Shown here piece after piece: positions 35,601 to 43,558 of a stretch of 64,000 bases of DNA. Origin of the DNA: an uncultured Lentisphaerota bacterium. GTDB lineage: Bacteria > Verrucomicrobiota > Kiritimatiellia > CAIQIC01. Positions within the stretch are counted from its first letter, which is position 1. Every line of letters begins with the position of its first letter. Location: NCBI GenBank assembly GCA_903889245.1, contig CAISWQ010000068.1, forward strand, positions 1-64,000. Reading direction: 5' to 3'. A program made the position numbers and the translations under genes. The notes beneath the pieces were generated by a model. It was not told where the DNA came from and ran no database searches. It saw nothing but the letters and a program-made list of their open reading frames with translations.

Positions 35601-35721
35601 CGGCCTCACTGACGACCTGGCGGCAGTCAACCACCAAGCCTTGGTTTTTGAGGTGGCGGTCCAACAGCAGAAAATCGGCGTGATGGTCTTCGATGACCAG
35701 CAGCTTGAGGGTGGTATTCAT
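32614..35721 (-). CDS. Soluble REC-PAS4-HisKA-HATPase-REC hybrid histidine kinase
   Basis: The 1035-residue protein has no membrane segment. An N-terminal receiver (Asp57 in 'VLSDYHVPG') is followed by a coiled coil (about 120-170) and four PAS domains (about 175-660, several ending in 'DISDRKRA' or 'DITERK'-type PAC motifs). The kinase has His in 'LASGVAHDLNNILAP' (about 683) and N/G boxes to about 895. The final receiver (Asp in 'ALVTDLLMPRMDG') completes it. The N-terminal receiver suggests it takes phosphate or a signal from another protein. It starts inside the stop of the kinase-less sensor gene (ATGA), which is the obvious partner. Confidence 0.88.
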   Translation of the reverse strand: MNTTLKLLVIEDHHADFLLLDRHLKNQGLVVDCRQVVSEAELAAALAAGGWDAVLSDYHVPGLDFPTVLRRIQRQYPDLPVIMVSGSMGEENAVELLKQGAWDFVLKDRLARLASVIERSLQDAAARRAQRQAAAELQDSRRAALNMMEDAVEARKRAEESMTASRASEEQFRAMFETAAIGMAQADPRSGCFLRVNPKMCALTGYSADELLTMRIRDITHPDDRASDRDAFQRVVGGEQPSYQIEKRYLRKDGTVTWVSVNMTVIRDAHGRPVRTMATIEDISDRKRAALALQESEARYHSVVDSVREVIFQTDAQGHWTLLNKAWEEITGFPVAASLGTLFLNYVHPEDRQRNQELFRPLIERQKEYCRHEIRYLTKSGGCRWIEVHARLTLDEHDQVTGTAGTLRDVTALRESEEQYRRLVDNAGEAIYVAREGIILFANRACALLTGYREAELIGQRSAGFAVPAEQARVAERQRRLAAGENLPGREEFRVRFRDGVERWISLSSVQIQWQNQPATLNFAYDISEHKRTEAALQLQGAALAAAANAIVITDAQGGIEWVNPAFTTLTGYTLEEARGKNPRDLIKSGQHDAAFYRALWQIILAGNVWHGEIINRRKDGTLFTEDMTITPLREAGGASTHFIAIKQDITERKNLEAHLLRTQRLESVGRLASGVAHDLNNILAPVLMAPTLLRDAIQDPAARSLVDTIEASAQRGANIIKQLLAFGRGLKGERVPLQFQTVVREMLKIIAETFPKNISTRTQMHAELPLVTGDATQLHQVLMNLSVNARDAMPAGGTLTFSLAPVTLDAAAAAALPDARAGCFVRLDVTDTGTGIPPENLEKIFDPFFTTKALGEGTGLGLSTVLGIVRSHGGFIEVQSTMGQGTTFRIYLPVTEAVQEAVAAEAQVPPPPGNGELVLLVDDEEGVRHMTRRMLEAHKYRVVEAQDGAEALSILTNLRQPIQALVTDLLMPRMDGLTLIRAIRQRNTRLPMVVMGGLPPSPDILREVGVSPQAFLAKPFSAAALLKVLQHVLA

Positions 35722-38700
35722 GGCTGGTCCTTGCCCGCTGGCTGATCGAAGTCCAGGGGATAGGGCGGCGGTTTATCCAGTGCGCGGCTCAACTGGTTGA
35801 TCTGTTGCTTGAGCTCGATCATCCGCAGTTCACGGCCGACCGAGGCGCGGTTGAAGCGTTCCAACTCCTCGTTACGGGCGCGGATTTCGCGCTCGCTTTG
35901 CAGGCGCTCCGTGAGGTCATGGAAGGAGGCGACCCACAGCTCGCCGATGGGATGCATGATGATTTCCACCTCGCGCCTGCCGCCCTCCTTGCAGGTCACC
36001 TGATAAACCCGCGGCGGGGTGGCGCAGCCTTGGCGGACCGCCTCGGCGCTATCGGCCTCCCACTGGGTCAGCACCTGTTGCCGATAGGCGGCATCGGGAT
36101 AGGCCCGCTCTAACCAGACGCTGATGGTGGGTGCGTCGTTGAGCTCGTAGCCATAACGGGCGGTGAAGGCCGGATTGAAATATTGAATGGTGCCATCCTT
36201 CCTGGCCACGCTGGCGGGGATGGGCAGGGCCTCCAGCATGCTGCGCAGGCGCTCTTCGCTCGCGCGCAGCGCCTCCTCGGCCCGTCTGCGTACGGTCTCA
36301 TCGCGCAGGACGCCGAAGGTGGATTGCAAGTGCCCCTCGGCATGGATGGGGATCCAGCGGTCTTCGATGAATTTCAGGGTGCCGTCCTGGCAGCGCCACC
36401 AGGATTGCCAGGACTGCGGGAGAGCGCCATCGGCTTGCTGCTGTAACGCGACGAAGCGGTGGCGCTGTTCCGCGAAGGCGTCGTGCTGAATGATGGCGGC
36501 GAGGAAGGCTTCGCGTCCGCCCATGCGCGCCACATCGTCCAACGTGTAGCCGAGCATCCGTTGGAAGGCGGGGCTGACGTAGTCGAACTCGCCGGTCTGG
36601 CCATTCACGCTGTAGAGCACGTCCTCGACGGCGGCCGTCATCTGCTGGAAACGCGCTTCGCTGCGTTGCAAGGCCTCCTCCGCCCGCTTGCGGTCGGTGA
36701 TATCGCGGGACCACTGGAGCATCTTCTCGGTCTTGCCATCCGGCCCCGGCAGGGGCTTGCACTGGGTATCCATCCATAACCAGTCCCCGTTCTTGCAGAG
36801 CATCCGGTACTCGATCCGGGTGGCTGTGCCGGCGAGGTTGGCCGCCCGCGCCTTTTCCACCACCGGCAGGTCCTCGGGATGGATGCGCTTCCGCCAGTCG
36901 CCGGCATAGCCGGACTGGAAGTCTTCCAACGACCAGCCGGTGACGCGCGGGAGCGAGGGGCTGACATACAGCCGGCGGCCATCCGCATGGTTGAGCGACA
37001 CGAAATCGTCCGCGTTGTCGGCGAGCAGCCGGTAGTGTTCTTCGCTCGCGCGCAACTGCTCCTCGGCCTGCGCGCGTTGTGCCGCCGTTTCCAGGTTGTC
37101 CAGCGCGAAGGAAATATCCAGCGCCGCCTCCTCCAGCAGTGCGATTTCCTTGTCCTGGAAAACACCGGGCTCATCGGCATAGACGGCGAGCGCTCCGCAG
37201 ACCTGGCCGCCAAACTTCAGCGGCAAGGCCGCCACGGCGCGCAGCCCGTGCTGTACGGCTGCCTCACGCCAGGCCAGGGCGCGCGGGTCATCCAGAAAAT
37301 TATTGAAGATGCACGGCCGGCCTGCACGCAGGCAAAGACCGAGGGGCCCCTGTCCTTCCGGCGCGGCCTCGGCCGTGACCTTGATCTTGTCGAGATAGCC
37401 CTGCTCTGCGCCGGCGCGGCCGACCGGCCACACGGCGCGCGTGACGGGCTCCAGCCAGCCAATCCAGACCAGTTTGAAACCGGCATACTCGGCGGTGACG
37501 CGGCAGACCTCGCGGAACAACTCGTCACGCGAGGTCACCCGGACCAGGCATTGGTTGATCTGGCTCAAGGTGGCGTAGAGCCGGGTCAGCCGCGCGATCT
37601 CGCGCTCCTGCGCCTTGCGTTCGCTGATGTCGCGGGCCAGCCCGAGCAGGTAGCCGACGCCATCCAGTTCGATCCGTTTCATGCTGACTTCTACGGGGAA
37701 GATCGTGCCCTCCTTGCGCTGCACCTCGGTTTCATAGCGCAAGGCGCCTGTTTTCCGCAGCCGCTCCAGTTGGAGGGATAGTTCGGCGCGCCGGCTGGCC
37801 GGGCGCAACCCGGCCAGGTTCATCTGCCGGAGTTCAGTCTGGGTATAGCCGGTGGCTTCCAGGACACGGTCATTGGCCTCGAGCATCTGGCCGCGCTCGT
37901 CCAGGAGCAGAATCAAATCGTTGGCGTGCTTCATCAGGTGTTCGACCCGCTCGGCCAATATCCGGCGGTCGTGCTCCAAGGCGAGGTCGGCGCTGATACG
38001 CCGGACTTCGCGCTGCTTGCGGACCAGCCAGAACGCCACTCCGATCAACCCCGTCACTGCCAGCGTCACCAGGAGCGTCAGCCAGGCCTGGTGATAGAGC
38101 GGGTCCAGCAGTTCAGCGCGGTCCATCTTGGTCACCAGGAACCAGGGCGAGTTGGACACGGCGCGCGTATCCGCCAGCACGGGCACGCCGCGATAGTCCA
38201 CGCCTTCCACCGTGCCGGTCTGACCCAGCACGGCCAGCACCGCCGGTATTTTGCTCCGCGGTTCGAGGGGAAAACTCAAGCGCAGGGCCGCGTTGCTCTG
38301 GTGGCGCAGGTCGTTAAGAAAAAGCGTCGTGTCCCCCTCGCGCCGCACCAGCAGCGTCTCGGCGCTCCGGCTGGAGGTCTCCAGCGAGTGTAAAATCTGT
38401 TCCAAGCCGTGCGCCGTGTCCGCGCGCAGGAGAAAATAACCGCTGGGTGGCGTGGGCTTGCCGGCCAGTTCGCCGCTGGGCAAAACGGGAAAGACTAGAT
38501 CCAGATGGGGATGATTGGTCATCGGCGCAAAATGCAGGTCTGCTACCAACAGACGGCGCTCACGCAGGAGGTTGGTGTGCAGGTCAGGCGCCAACCGGGG
38601 CGCGGCTCCCGGCTTTTCCGGCCACACCAGCCGCGGTGCGCCCTGCGCATCAAACAGCGCAATCATGGAAAACCGATCCGGCCCCGTGAAGTTGGCGCAG

Positions 38701-39656
38701 CGGCCCAGCAACTTCTCGCGACTGCTCTGCTCGCCGGGATGGTTCAGAAACGCTTCCACCTCATCGCACAAACGGGTGGCTTGCGAAAAGAGCCACGCCT
38801 CCCGCCACTGGTGATCCCGCCAGTGGCCCACGCTTCCGGCTTTCAGGTCACCGATGGACTTGAGCAACTTGAGAGCTTCCAGGCGACGATGGGCCTGTTC
38901 GGCGCGCAGGTAACCGGCGGAGACCGCGCCCAGCAGCAGCGCCATCAGGATGGTCAAGATTGGCCAGGGCAAACCGAGCAGACGTTCGCGCAGGGGGGCT
39001 TCCGGTCCGGGCACAGGGTTGAGGGTGGGGGCCAACAGCAACGCCAGTCCCAACAACATACAGGCCAGCGCCGTCGGGAACGCAACCGGAATGGAAACCA
39101 GGTCGTACCACCACGGTTGCGCGAAACCGTAACTGATGGCGGTTCCCGCGCCCAGGCCCGTGACCAGCCAGGCCAGCAACCTTGACCACCACCGCGCACC
39201 GGCCAGATTGCCGGCCGGCGGCAGTTGCAAGGCCAGCGCAAAACTGATGACGCCCAGCAAGGCGCCCGTCACCGGGGACATCTGTCCCACAGGTACCGCA
39301 CCCAACTGCACGCTGCCGTGGGCCAACCAGTCTTCCCAAGGCGAAGCCCAGCCCAGCCAGGGACGGAACAGGGCCAGCGCGCCGACGAAGGCGGATAGAA
39401 AAACCACACCCCACGCCAACCCGGTGGCGCTGCGGGCGGATTGAGGACGCAGGTGGGCCACCAGCACCACCGCCAACCCTGCCAGTGCCAACGCCGTGCT
39501 GGGCGCCATGGGAATCTGCCGCGGATTAAAGGACAGCAGGTCGCTCACGCCGGCCAGCCAGCTCCACAGCACCACTACCGCCAGAACGCCGGCGGCCACC
39601 GCCAGGGCGGCGCTGCCTTTGCGCTGCCAACTCCACGCTGTTTCCACCCACACCAT
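35718..39656 (-). CDS. Giant membrane PAS/GAF sensor lacking a kinase domain
   Basis: The start is the ATG at 39656, with GGAGGAG 8 bases upstream. The 1312-residue protein has about seven TM segments (15-265), a periplasmic region (about 270-525), one more TM, then PAS (about 575-690), GAF (about 700-865) and three PAS domains (about 875-1260). It ends in a charged helix with VGRELRMIELKQQIN and PPPY (35760-35867), shared with two sensors at 50321 and 52177. There is no histidine kinase, cyclase or methyl-accepting region, so output must go through a partner. The overlapping hybrid kinase is the best candidate. Confidence 0.82.
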   Translation of the reverse strand: MVWVETAWSWQRKGSAALAVAAGVLAVVVLWSWLAGVSDLLSFNPRQIPMAPSTALALAGLAVVLVAHLRPQSARSATGLAWGVVFLSAFVGALALFRPWLGWASPWEDWLAHGSVQLGAVPVGQMSPVTGALLGVISFALALQLPPAGNLAGARWWSRLLAWLVTGLGAGTAISYGFAQPWWYDLVSIPVAFPTALACMLLGLALLLAPTLNPVPGPEAPLRERLLGLPWPILTILMALLLGAVSAGYLRAEQAHRRLEALKLLKSIGDLKAGSVGHWRDHQWREAWLFSQATRLCDEVEAFLNHPGEQSSREKLLGRCANFTGPDRFSMIALFDAQGAPRLVWPEKPGAAPRLAPDLHTNLLRERRLLVADLHFAPMTNHPHLDLVFPVLPSGELAGKPTPPSGYFLLRADTAHGLEQILHSLETSSRSAETLLVRREGDTTLFLNDLRHQSNAALRLSFPLEPRSKIPAVLAVLGQTGTVEGVDYRGVPVLADTRAVSNSPWFLVTKMDRAELLDPLYHQAWLTLLVTLAVTGLIGVAFWLVRKQREVRRISADLALEHDRRILAERVEHLMKHANDLILLLDERGQMLEANDRVLEATGYTQTELRQMNLAGLRPASRRAELSLQLERLRKTGALRYETEVQRKEGTIFPVEVSMKRIELDGVGYLLGLARDISERKAQEREIARLTRLYATLSQINQCLVRVTSRDELFREVCRVTAEYAGFKLVWIGWLEPVTRAVWPVGRAGAEQGYLDKIKVTAEAAPEGQGPLGLCLRAGRPCIFNNFLDDPRALAWREAAVQHGLRAVAALPLKFGGQVCGALAVYADEPGVFQDKEIALLEEAALDISFALDNLETAAQRAQAEEQLRASEEHYRLLADNADDFVSLNHADGRRLYVSPSLPRVTGWSLEDFQSGYAGDWRKRIHPEDLPVVEKARAANLAGTATRIEYRMLCKNGDWLWMDTQCKPLPGPDGKTEKMLQWSRDITDRKRAEEALQRSEARFQQMTAAVEDVLYSVNGQTGEFDYVSPAFQRMLGYTLDDVARMGGREAFLAAIIQHDAFAEQRHRFVALQQQADGALPQSWQSWWRCQDGTLKFIEDRWIPIHAEGHLQSTFGVLRDETVRRRAEEALRASEERLRSMLEALPIPASVARKDGTIQYFNPAFTARYGYELNDAPTISVWLERAYPDAAYRQQVLTQWEADSAEAVRQGCATPPRVYQVTCKEGGRREVEIIMHPIGELWVASFHDLTERLQSEREIRARNEELERFNRASVGRELRMIELKQQINQLSRALDKPPPYPLDFDQPAGKDQP

Positions 39657-39758
39657 CACATGCTCCTCCAACGTTGCTCACCCGCTCGCGGAACACTCCG
39701 CAGCCCGATGACGACGATACTATAACGCCGGGGACGGAGAATCCGGTAGGCGGGGCCT

Positions 39759-39774
39759 GTAGGATTTTTCCTAC
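39759..39774. promoter_or_regulatory. GTAGG-N6-CCTAC palindrome upstream of the sensor operon
   Basis: GTAGG (39759-39763) and CCTAC (39770-39774) are separated by ATTTTT. The spacing resembles NarL/FixJ/GacA-type sites. On the minus strand a TATAGT-like box (about 39718-39723) follows about 46 bp from the site centre, compatible with activation of the sensor gene. Confidence 0.5.
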
Positions 39775-39809
39775 CCAAAAAACGCAGGGTGCCGCCCGCC
39801 ACGGTGGTG

Positions 39810-39848
39810 AAAAAACGGCCCGCTTCCTTGGGGCGGGAAGCGGGCCGT
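39810..39848 (-). terminator. Rho-independent terminator
   Basis: A perfect 13-bp stem (39815-39827 with 39836-39848, ACGGCCCGCTTCC) with an 8-base loop is followed on the minus strand by a run of T (complement of the A run 39810-39815). It ends transcription coming from the regulator gene or from a short RNA. Confidence 0.8.
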
Positions 39849-40035
39849 GGGGTACATGACACGCCCAGAGGGGTGGACCGGGCGCATCGGGGGTGCCAAA
39901 AAACGGAGCGGGGGAACCTCCCGCAGGCTCCTCGTCCAGCCAGTTTCAAAGAACAGCAACCCGGCGCGGGGATGAATCCCGCGCGCCAAGCGGCGTCATC
40001 CTCCCGCCAGCCCGCCCCGTTGTCCAGATTTTCAG
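39810..40035 (-). ncRNA. Candidate small RNA or long 3' UTR (low confidence)
   Basis: The region from just after the regulator-type palindrome (40048-40063) to the strong terminator could be a transcript of about 200-230 bases. Its minus-strand sequence has several GGA motifs and two hairpins. The layout recalls GacA-activated small RNAs, but there is no homology evidence and no clear promoter. It may simply be untranslated 3' sequence of the regulator mRNA. Confidence 0.25.
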
Positions 40036-40047
40036 CGGGAACAGGCC

Positions 40048-40063
40048 GTAGGATTTCCCCTAC
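40048..40063. promoter_or_regulatory. Second GTAGG-N6-CCTAC palindrome
   Basis: GTAGG (40048-40052) and CCTAC (40059-40063) flank ATTTCC. It has the same half-sites and spacing as the palindrome at 39759, and lies 121 bases past the stop of the NarL-type regulator gene. Confidence 0.5.
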
Positions 40064-40111
40064 AGGCCGATCACGGGCAGTGCCGCCTGGCTCCCTGCGT
40101 GGGCCAAGGCG

Positions 40112-40166
40112 GTTTTTTCCAAGGCTTGGAAAAGTCAACCCCTCCCTGTTCCAAGCATGGGAAAAC
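40112..40166. repeat. Phased palindrome array, 2 copies
   Basis: Copies are centred at 40124 and 40156 (32 bp apart), just past the end of the NarL-type regulator gene. Confidence 0.85.
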
Positions 40167-40183
40167 CGTGACCGCGGGCGGGC

Positions 40184-40837
40184 TCAGGGCAGCAGACGAT
40201 GGTCGGTGGCGTAGCGAATCAGGGCGGCGGTGCTGGTCAGCCGCAGCTTGATCAGCAGACGGCCGCGGTAGGTGCTGACCGTCTTCTGGCTCACGCCCAG
40301 CCGCGCGGCGATTTCCTTGCCGGTCTGGCCGGCGGCGAGCAGGCGCAGGACTTCGAACTCACGGTCGGACAAGCGCTCGTGCGGCAGGACGATGGCCCGG
40401 GTGGGGGCGGCGTTCAGGCGCGCGGCCACCGCCGGCGGCAGATAGGTCCCACCGGCCAGCACGCTCCGCACCGCCTGCGCCAGTTCCTCCGGCGCGCGCT
40501 CCTTGGCCAGATAGCCGGCGGCGCCGAACTTGAGGGCGCGCAGCGCAAACTGATCCTCGGGGTGGACGCTGAACATCAAGACCGGCAGCCGGGGCTGGCG
40601 TTCCCTGACTTCGCGCAGCACATCGAAGCCATCGCGATCCGGCAGGGACACGTCGAGAATCAACAGGCGCCATCGCCGGTCCTCAAGCTGGCGGAAAATG
40701 GCGGCGGCATCCGCGGCCTCGCCAAACACCGAATGTGGAAACGTCTCCTGCAATAACTGGCGGATGCCCAGCCGGGTGACGGCATGGTCATCCGCAAGCA
40801 GGATGCAGAGGGAGCGCGCTGGCTTTTTCTTCTTCAT
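40184..40837 (-). CDS. NarL/FixJ-family response regulator
   Basis: The start at 40837 overlaps the kinase stop (ATGA). The 217-residue protein has a receiver domain ('LLADDHAVTRLG', phospho-Asp in 'LLILDVSLPDRDG', Lys in 'YLAKERAPEEL') and a LuxR-type helix-turn-helix (about 150-210: 'LSDREFEVLRLLAAGQTGKEIAARLGVSQKTVSTY'). It should bind short inverted repeats as a dimer when phosphorylated by the adjacent HisKA_3 kinase. GTAGG-N6-CCTAC palindromes lie immediately downstream. Confidence 0.92.
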   Translation of the reverse strand: MKKKKPARSLCILLADDHAVTRLGIRQLLQETFPHSVFGEAADAAAIFRQLEDRRWRLLILDVSLPDRDGFDVLREVRERQPRLPVLMFSVHPEDQFALRALKFGAAGYLAKERAPEELAQAVRSVLAGGTYLPPAVAARLNAAPTRAIVLPHERLSDREFEVLRLLAAGQTGKEIAARLGVSQKTVSTYRGRLLIKLRLTSTAALIRYATDHRLLP

Positions 40838-43371
40838 GGCGTCGTCTGGGGGATGCGGAGGCTGGCCCGGGTGCCGCCGCCGGGCGCGCGGCCGATCTCC
40901 GCCGCACCGCCGAATTCCCGCGCCCGCTCGCGCAGGCCCAGCAGCCCCAGCGCGCGCGGGTCCGAACACTCCTGCTCGGTGATGCCGCGCCCGTTGTCAA
41001 CAACCTCCAACTGCACCCAGCCGGCCGCCAGCGTCACACGCACCTGCACGGCGGTGGCCCGCGCATGTTGCGCCACGTTGGCGAGCAACTCCTGTAGAGC
41101 CCGGAATAACGCCGCCGAGCGGCGGGCATCCAGCGTTAGGGGCTCGGCCGGCAACGCCACCTGGCAAGCGATGTGGGTCTGCTCGCCAAACTGCTGCACG
41201 GCCCATTCCAACGCGGCGGTAAAGCCCAGCGAGTCCAGCACGGCCGGGTGCAAGGTGGTGGAGAGTGTGCGCGCCGTGTGGAGGCTGTCCTCGACCTGCT
41301 GGCCCATGGCCGCCAGTTTGCGCCGCAGGGCCGAGCGCCGGGTCAGTTTGCGCTCCGCCAGCCGGCGGTCGAGCCAAGCCAGATCGAGTTTGAGGCTGGT
41401 AAAGGTGTGACCCAGGTCGTCATGAATCAGGCGGGCGATGCGCTGCCGTTCAGACTCACGCGCCGCCTGCAGGCGGGCCATCAGCGCGCGCAACGCCGTC
41501 TGCGAAGCCGCCAACTCCGCCTCGGCCTGCTTGCGCGCCGTGATGTCGGTGATGGTGCCGACCATCCGCAACGGGGCCCCACCGGCGTCGCGCTCCACCA
41601 CGCGGCCGCGGCCCAACACCCACAGCAGCGAACCATCCTTGCGCAGCATGCGGTAGTCGAACACGCTTTGCGTGGTCCGCCCCTGCAGGTGGTCTTCCAT
41701 CGCCTGCCAAGTTGCTGGCCAATCCTCCGGGTGCACCAGGCGTTTATAAAACTCCAGATCAGGCACGACTTCGCCAGGCTGGTAACCGGTCATCTCGTAA
41801 TAACGCGGACTCAAATAAGCCCGGTCCGTACGAAAATCCCAATCCCAAACACCATCGGCCGTGGCCGCCAGCACCAATTGCAGCCGCGCCTCACTCTCCC
41901 GCAACGCCTGCTCGGCCTGCTTGCGGTCCGTGATGTCAAAAGAGGCCCCCGTGATGCCCACCACGGCGCCGGTGGCATCACGCAACGGTTCCACCACCAG
42001 GTCATAGCTTTTGACGCCGCCCTCCCAGGCCACGGCTACCTCCCTGCGGACGACGCCGCCGGCGGCGATGGCTTCGCGTTTGGCCTGGACGGCCTGTGCC
42101 GCGGCGGCTGGCGGCAGCAGATCAAAATCGGTTTTCCCCACCACCTGCTCCACGGTGTAGCCAAGCTGGGGCTGGAACATCCACGTGTAACGCAAAGCCA
42201 AATCCTGGTTGAACACCGCCACGTTGGGCGCCGACAAAGCCACCCGCAGCCGTTGCTCATTTTCCCGCAGCGCCGTTTCCGCCTCCTTGCGCGCCGTGAT
42301 GTCCTGCATGATGACCAGCGCAGAGGCGCCGGCTGGGTCCAGCGGCGCTGCGCTGACCAGCAGCCAGATTTTTCCGCCGGTCTGCGTGACCACCCCCACC
42401 TCGTCATCCTGAATGATCCGGTCCTCACGCAAGGCCCGCGCGCTGGCAAACTCATCAGGCGTCAGCGGCGTACCATCACCATGGATATACTGAAGCTGGA
42501 GATGCCGGCCGGCCAGCAGGTCGGCCCGCGTCAGGCCGCTGATTTTCTCCACGGCAGGATTGCAGTCCGTGATCTGGCGCGCGGCGTTCAGCAGCGAGAT
42601 GCCCACGGGGGCCAGCTCGAAGATGGTCCGGAATTTCCGCTCGCTCTGGCGCAGGGCTGCCTCGGCGCGTTTGCGCTCGGTGATGTTGATGCCATAGAGC
42701 AGGGCCGCCTCCGCCGCCGGCAGACCCTGCAGGGTGAACAGGAAATGTTTCTCACAGACCGGGGCTTCGATTTCAAACCGCGTGCCGTTCTGTATATGGT
42801 CGGCCAGGTCCAGATGCTGCAAGAGGGGGATGATTTCACCCAGGCTGGCACCGGCACGCAGCCCGATGGCTTCCGCGGCCAGGTTTGCCACCAGCACTGC
42901 TCCCGTGAGGCTCACGCGCAGGACCGGCCCGGGATTATACTGCGGGAAAAGCGTCATGGCCTGGAGGCGTTCATCCAGGGCCCGGTGGGCCGTGATGTCG
43001 CGGATGATCATGCTCGTCTTGCGCTGGCCATCGCGGTCGGTGAACACCGCGCTCGTCACCTCGCCGTAAAAACGGCTGCCATCGGGACGCAGGAAAGCCA
43101 GCTCGCGACGCGCCTGGCCGGTCTGCTCCCGTTCCGCCAGCGCCTGCACCAGATGCGGATCGGAAAGGTCCAGCAGCCCGTTGCGACCCAGCCGGCAAAT
43201 CTCCGCCTCGGTGCGGTCGAAGAGGTTGCAGGCCGCCGGGTTCGCCGCAAAAATGCGGCCGTCGGGCGCGGTCAGCAGGAGCGCATCGAGGCTGTGGTCC
43301 CAGATGGACTGCAGCAGGTGTTCGCGCGCGGAGACACCCGGCGTGGGAGGCGCTGACGCGTCGGTGTTCAT
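40834..43371 (-). CDS. Soluble multi-PAS HisKA_3 histidine kinase
   Basis: The 845-residue protein starts at the ATG at 43371. It has about five PAS domains (roughly 20-625) with repeated 'ITERKRAE'-type PAC ends. A NarX/DegS-type dimerisation domain follows with His in 'RIARLIHDDLGHTFTSLKL' (about 655), then a HATPase_c with 'ELLANVAQHARA', 'VVDNGRGI' and 'GLLGLRERAREFGG'. There are no TM helices, so the signal is cytosolic, for example redox, ligand or light through PAS. It pairs with the overlapping NarL-type regulator. Confidence 0.9.
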   Translation of the reverse strand: MNTDASAPPTPGVSAREHLLQSIWDHSLDALLLTAPDGRIFAANPAACNLFDRTEAEICRLGRNGLLDLSDPHLVQALAEREQTGQARRELAFLRPDGSRFYGEVTSAVFTDRDGQRKTSMIIRDITAHRALDERLQAMTLFPQYNPGPVLRVSLTGAVLVANLAAEAIGLRAGASLGEIIPLLQHLDLADHIQNGTRFEIEAPVCEKHFLFTLQGLPAAEAALLYGINITERKRAEAALRQSERKFRTIFELAPVGISLLNAARQITDCNPAVEKISGLTRADLLAGRHLQLQYIHGDGTPLTPDEFASARALREDRIIQDDEVGVVTQTGGKIWLLVSAAPLDPAGASALVIMQDITARKEAETALRENEQRLRVALSAPNVAVFNQDLALRYTWMFQPQLGYTVEQVVGKTDFDLLPPAAAAQAVQAKREAIAAGGVVRREVAVAWEGGVKSYDLVVEPLRDATGAVVGITGASFDITDRKQAEQALRESEARLQLVLAATADGVWDWDFRTDRAYLSPRYYEMTGYQPGEVVPDLEFYKRLVHPEDWPATWQAMEDHLQGRTTQSVFDYRMLRKDGSLLWVLGRGRVVERDAGGAPLRMVGTITDITARKQAEAELAASQTALRALMARLQAARESERQRIARLIHDDLGHTFTSLKLDLAWLDRRLAERKLTRRSALRRKLAAMGQQVEDSLHTARTLSTTLHPAVLDSLGFTAALEWAVQQFGEQTHIACQVALPAEPLTLDARRSAALFRALQELLANVAQHARATAVQVRVTLAAGWVQLEVVDNGRGITEQECSDPRALGLLGLRERAREFGGAAEIGRAPGGGTRASLRIPQTTP

Positions 43372-43558
43372 TTTTTTCGCGATGCAGCATAGCGCGAATC
43401 CGGGGAGGGACGAATCTTTTTTCCGAGGTCCGGGCGCACTTGTCCCGCCCGGCGCAGTCGCCCGGCCATCCCCGGCTTGCAGCCACCCGGAAACCGCGCT
43501 TGCGTGCGCAGAAGCGTTGGGGCACACTGCGTGTGCGTAGTGTGGGTTGGTGAGGACC

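Larger units (their letters stand above)
39657..40183. other. 527-bp intergenic region rich in regulatory signals
   Basis: No gene is found here on either strand. The region holds two GTAGG-N6-CCTAC palindromes, a strong hairpin plus T-run terminator (minus strand), a second hairpin (39964-39984) and a two-copy phased palindrome array. It separates the NarL-type regulator from the sensor/kinase operon. Confidence 0.7.
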
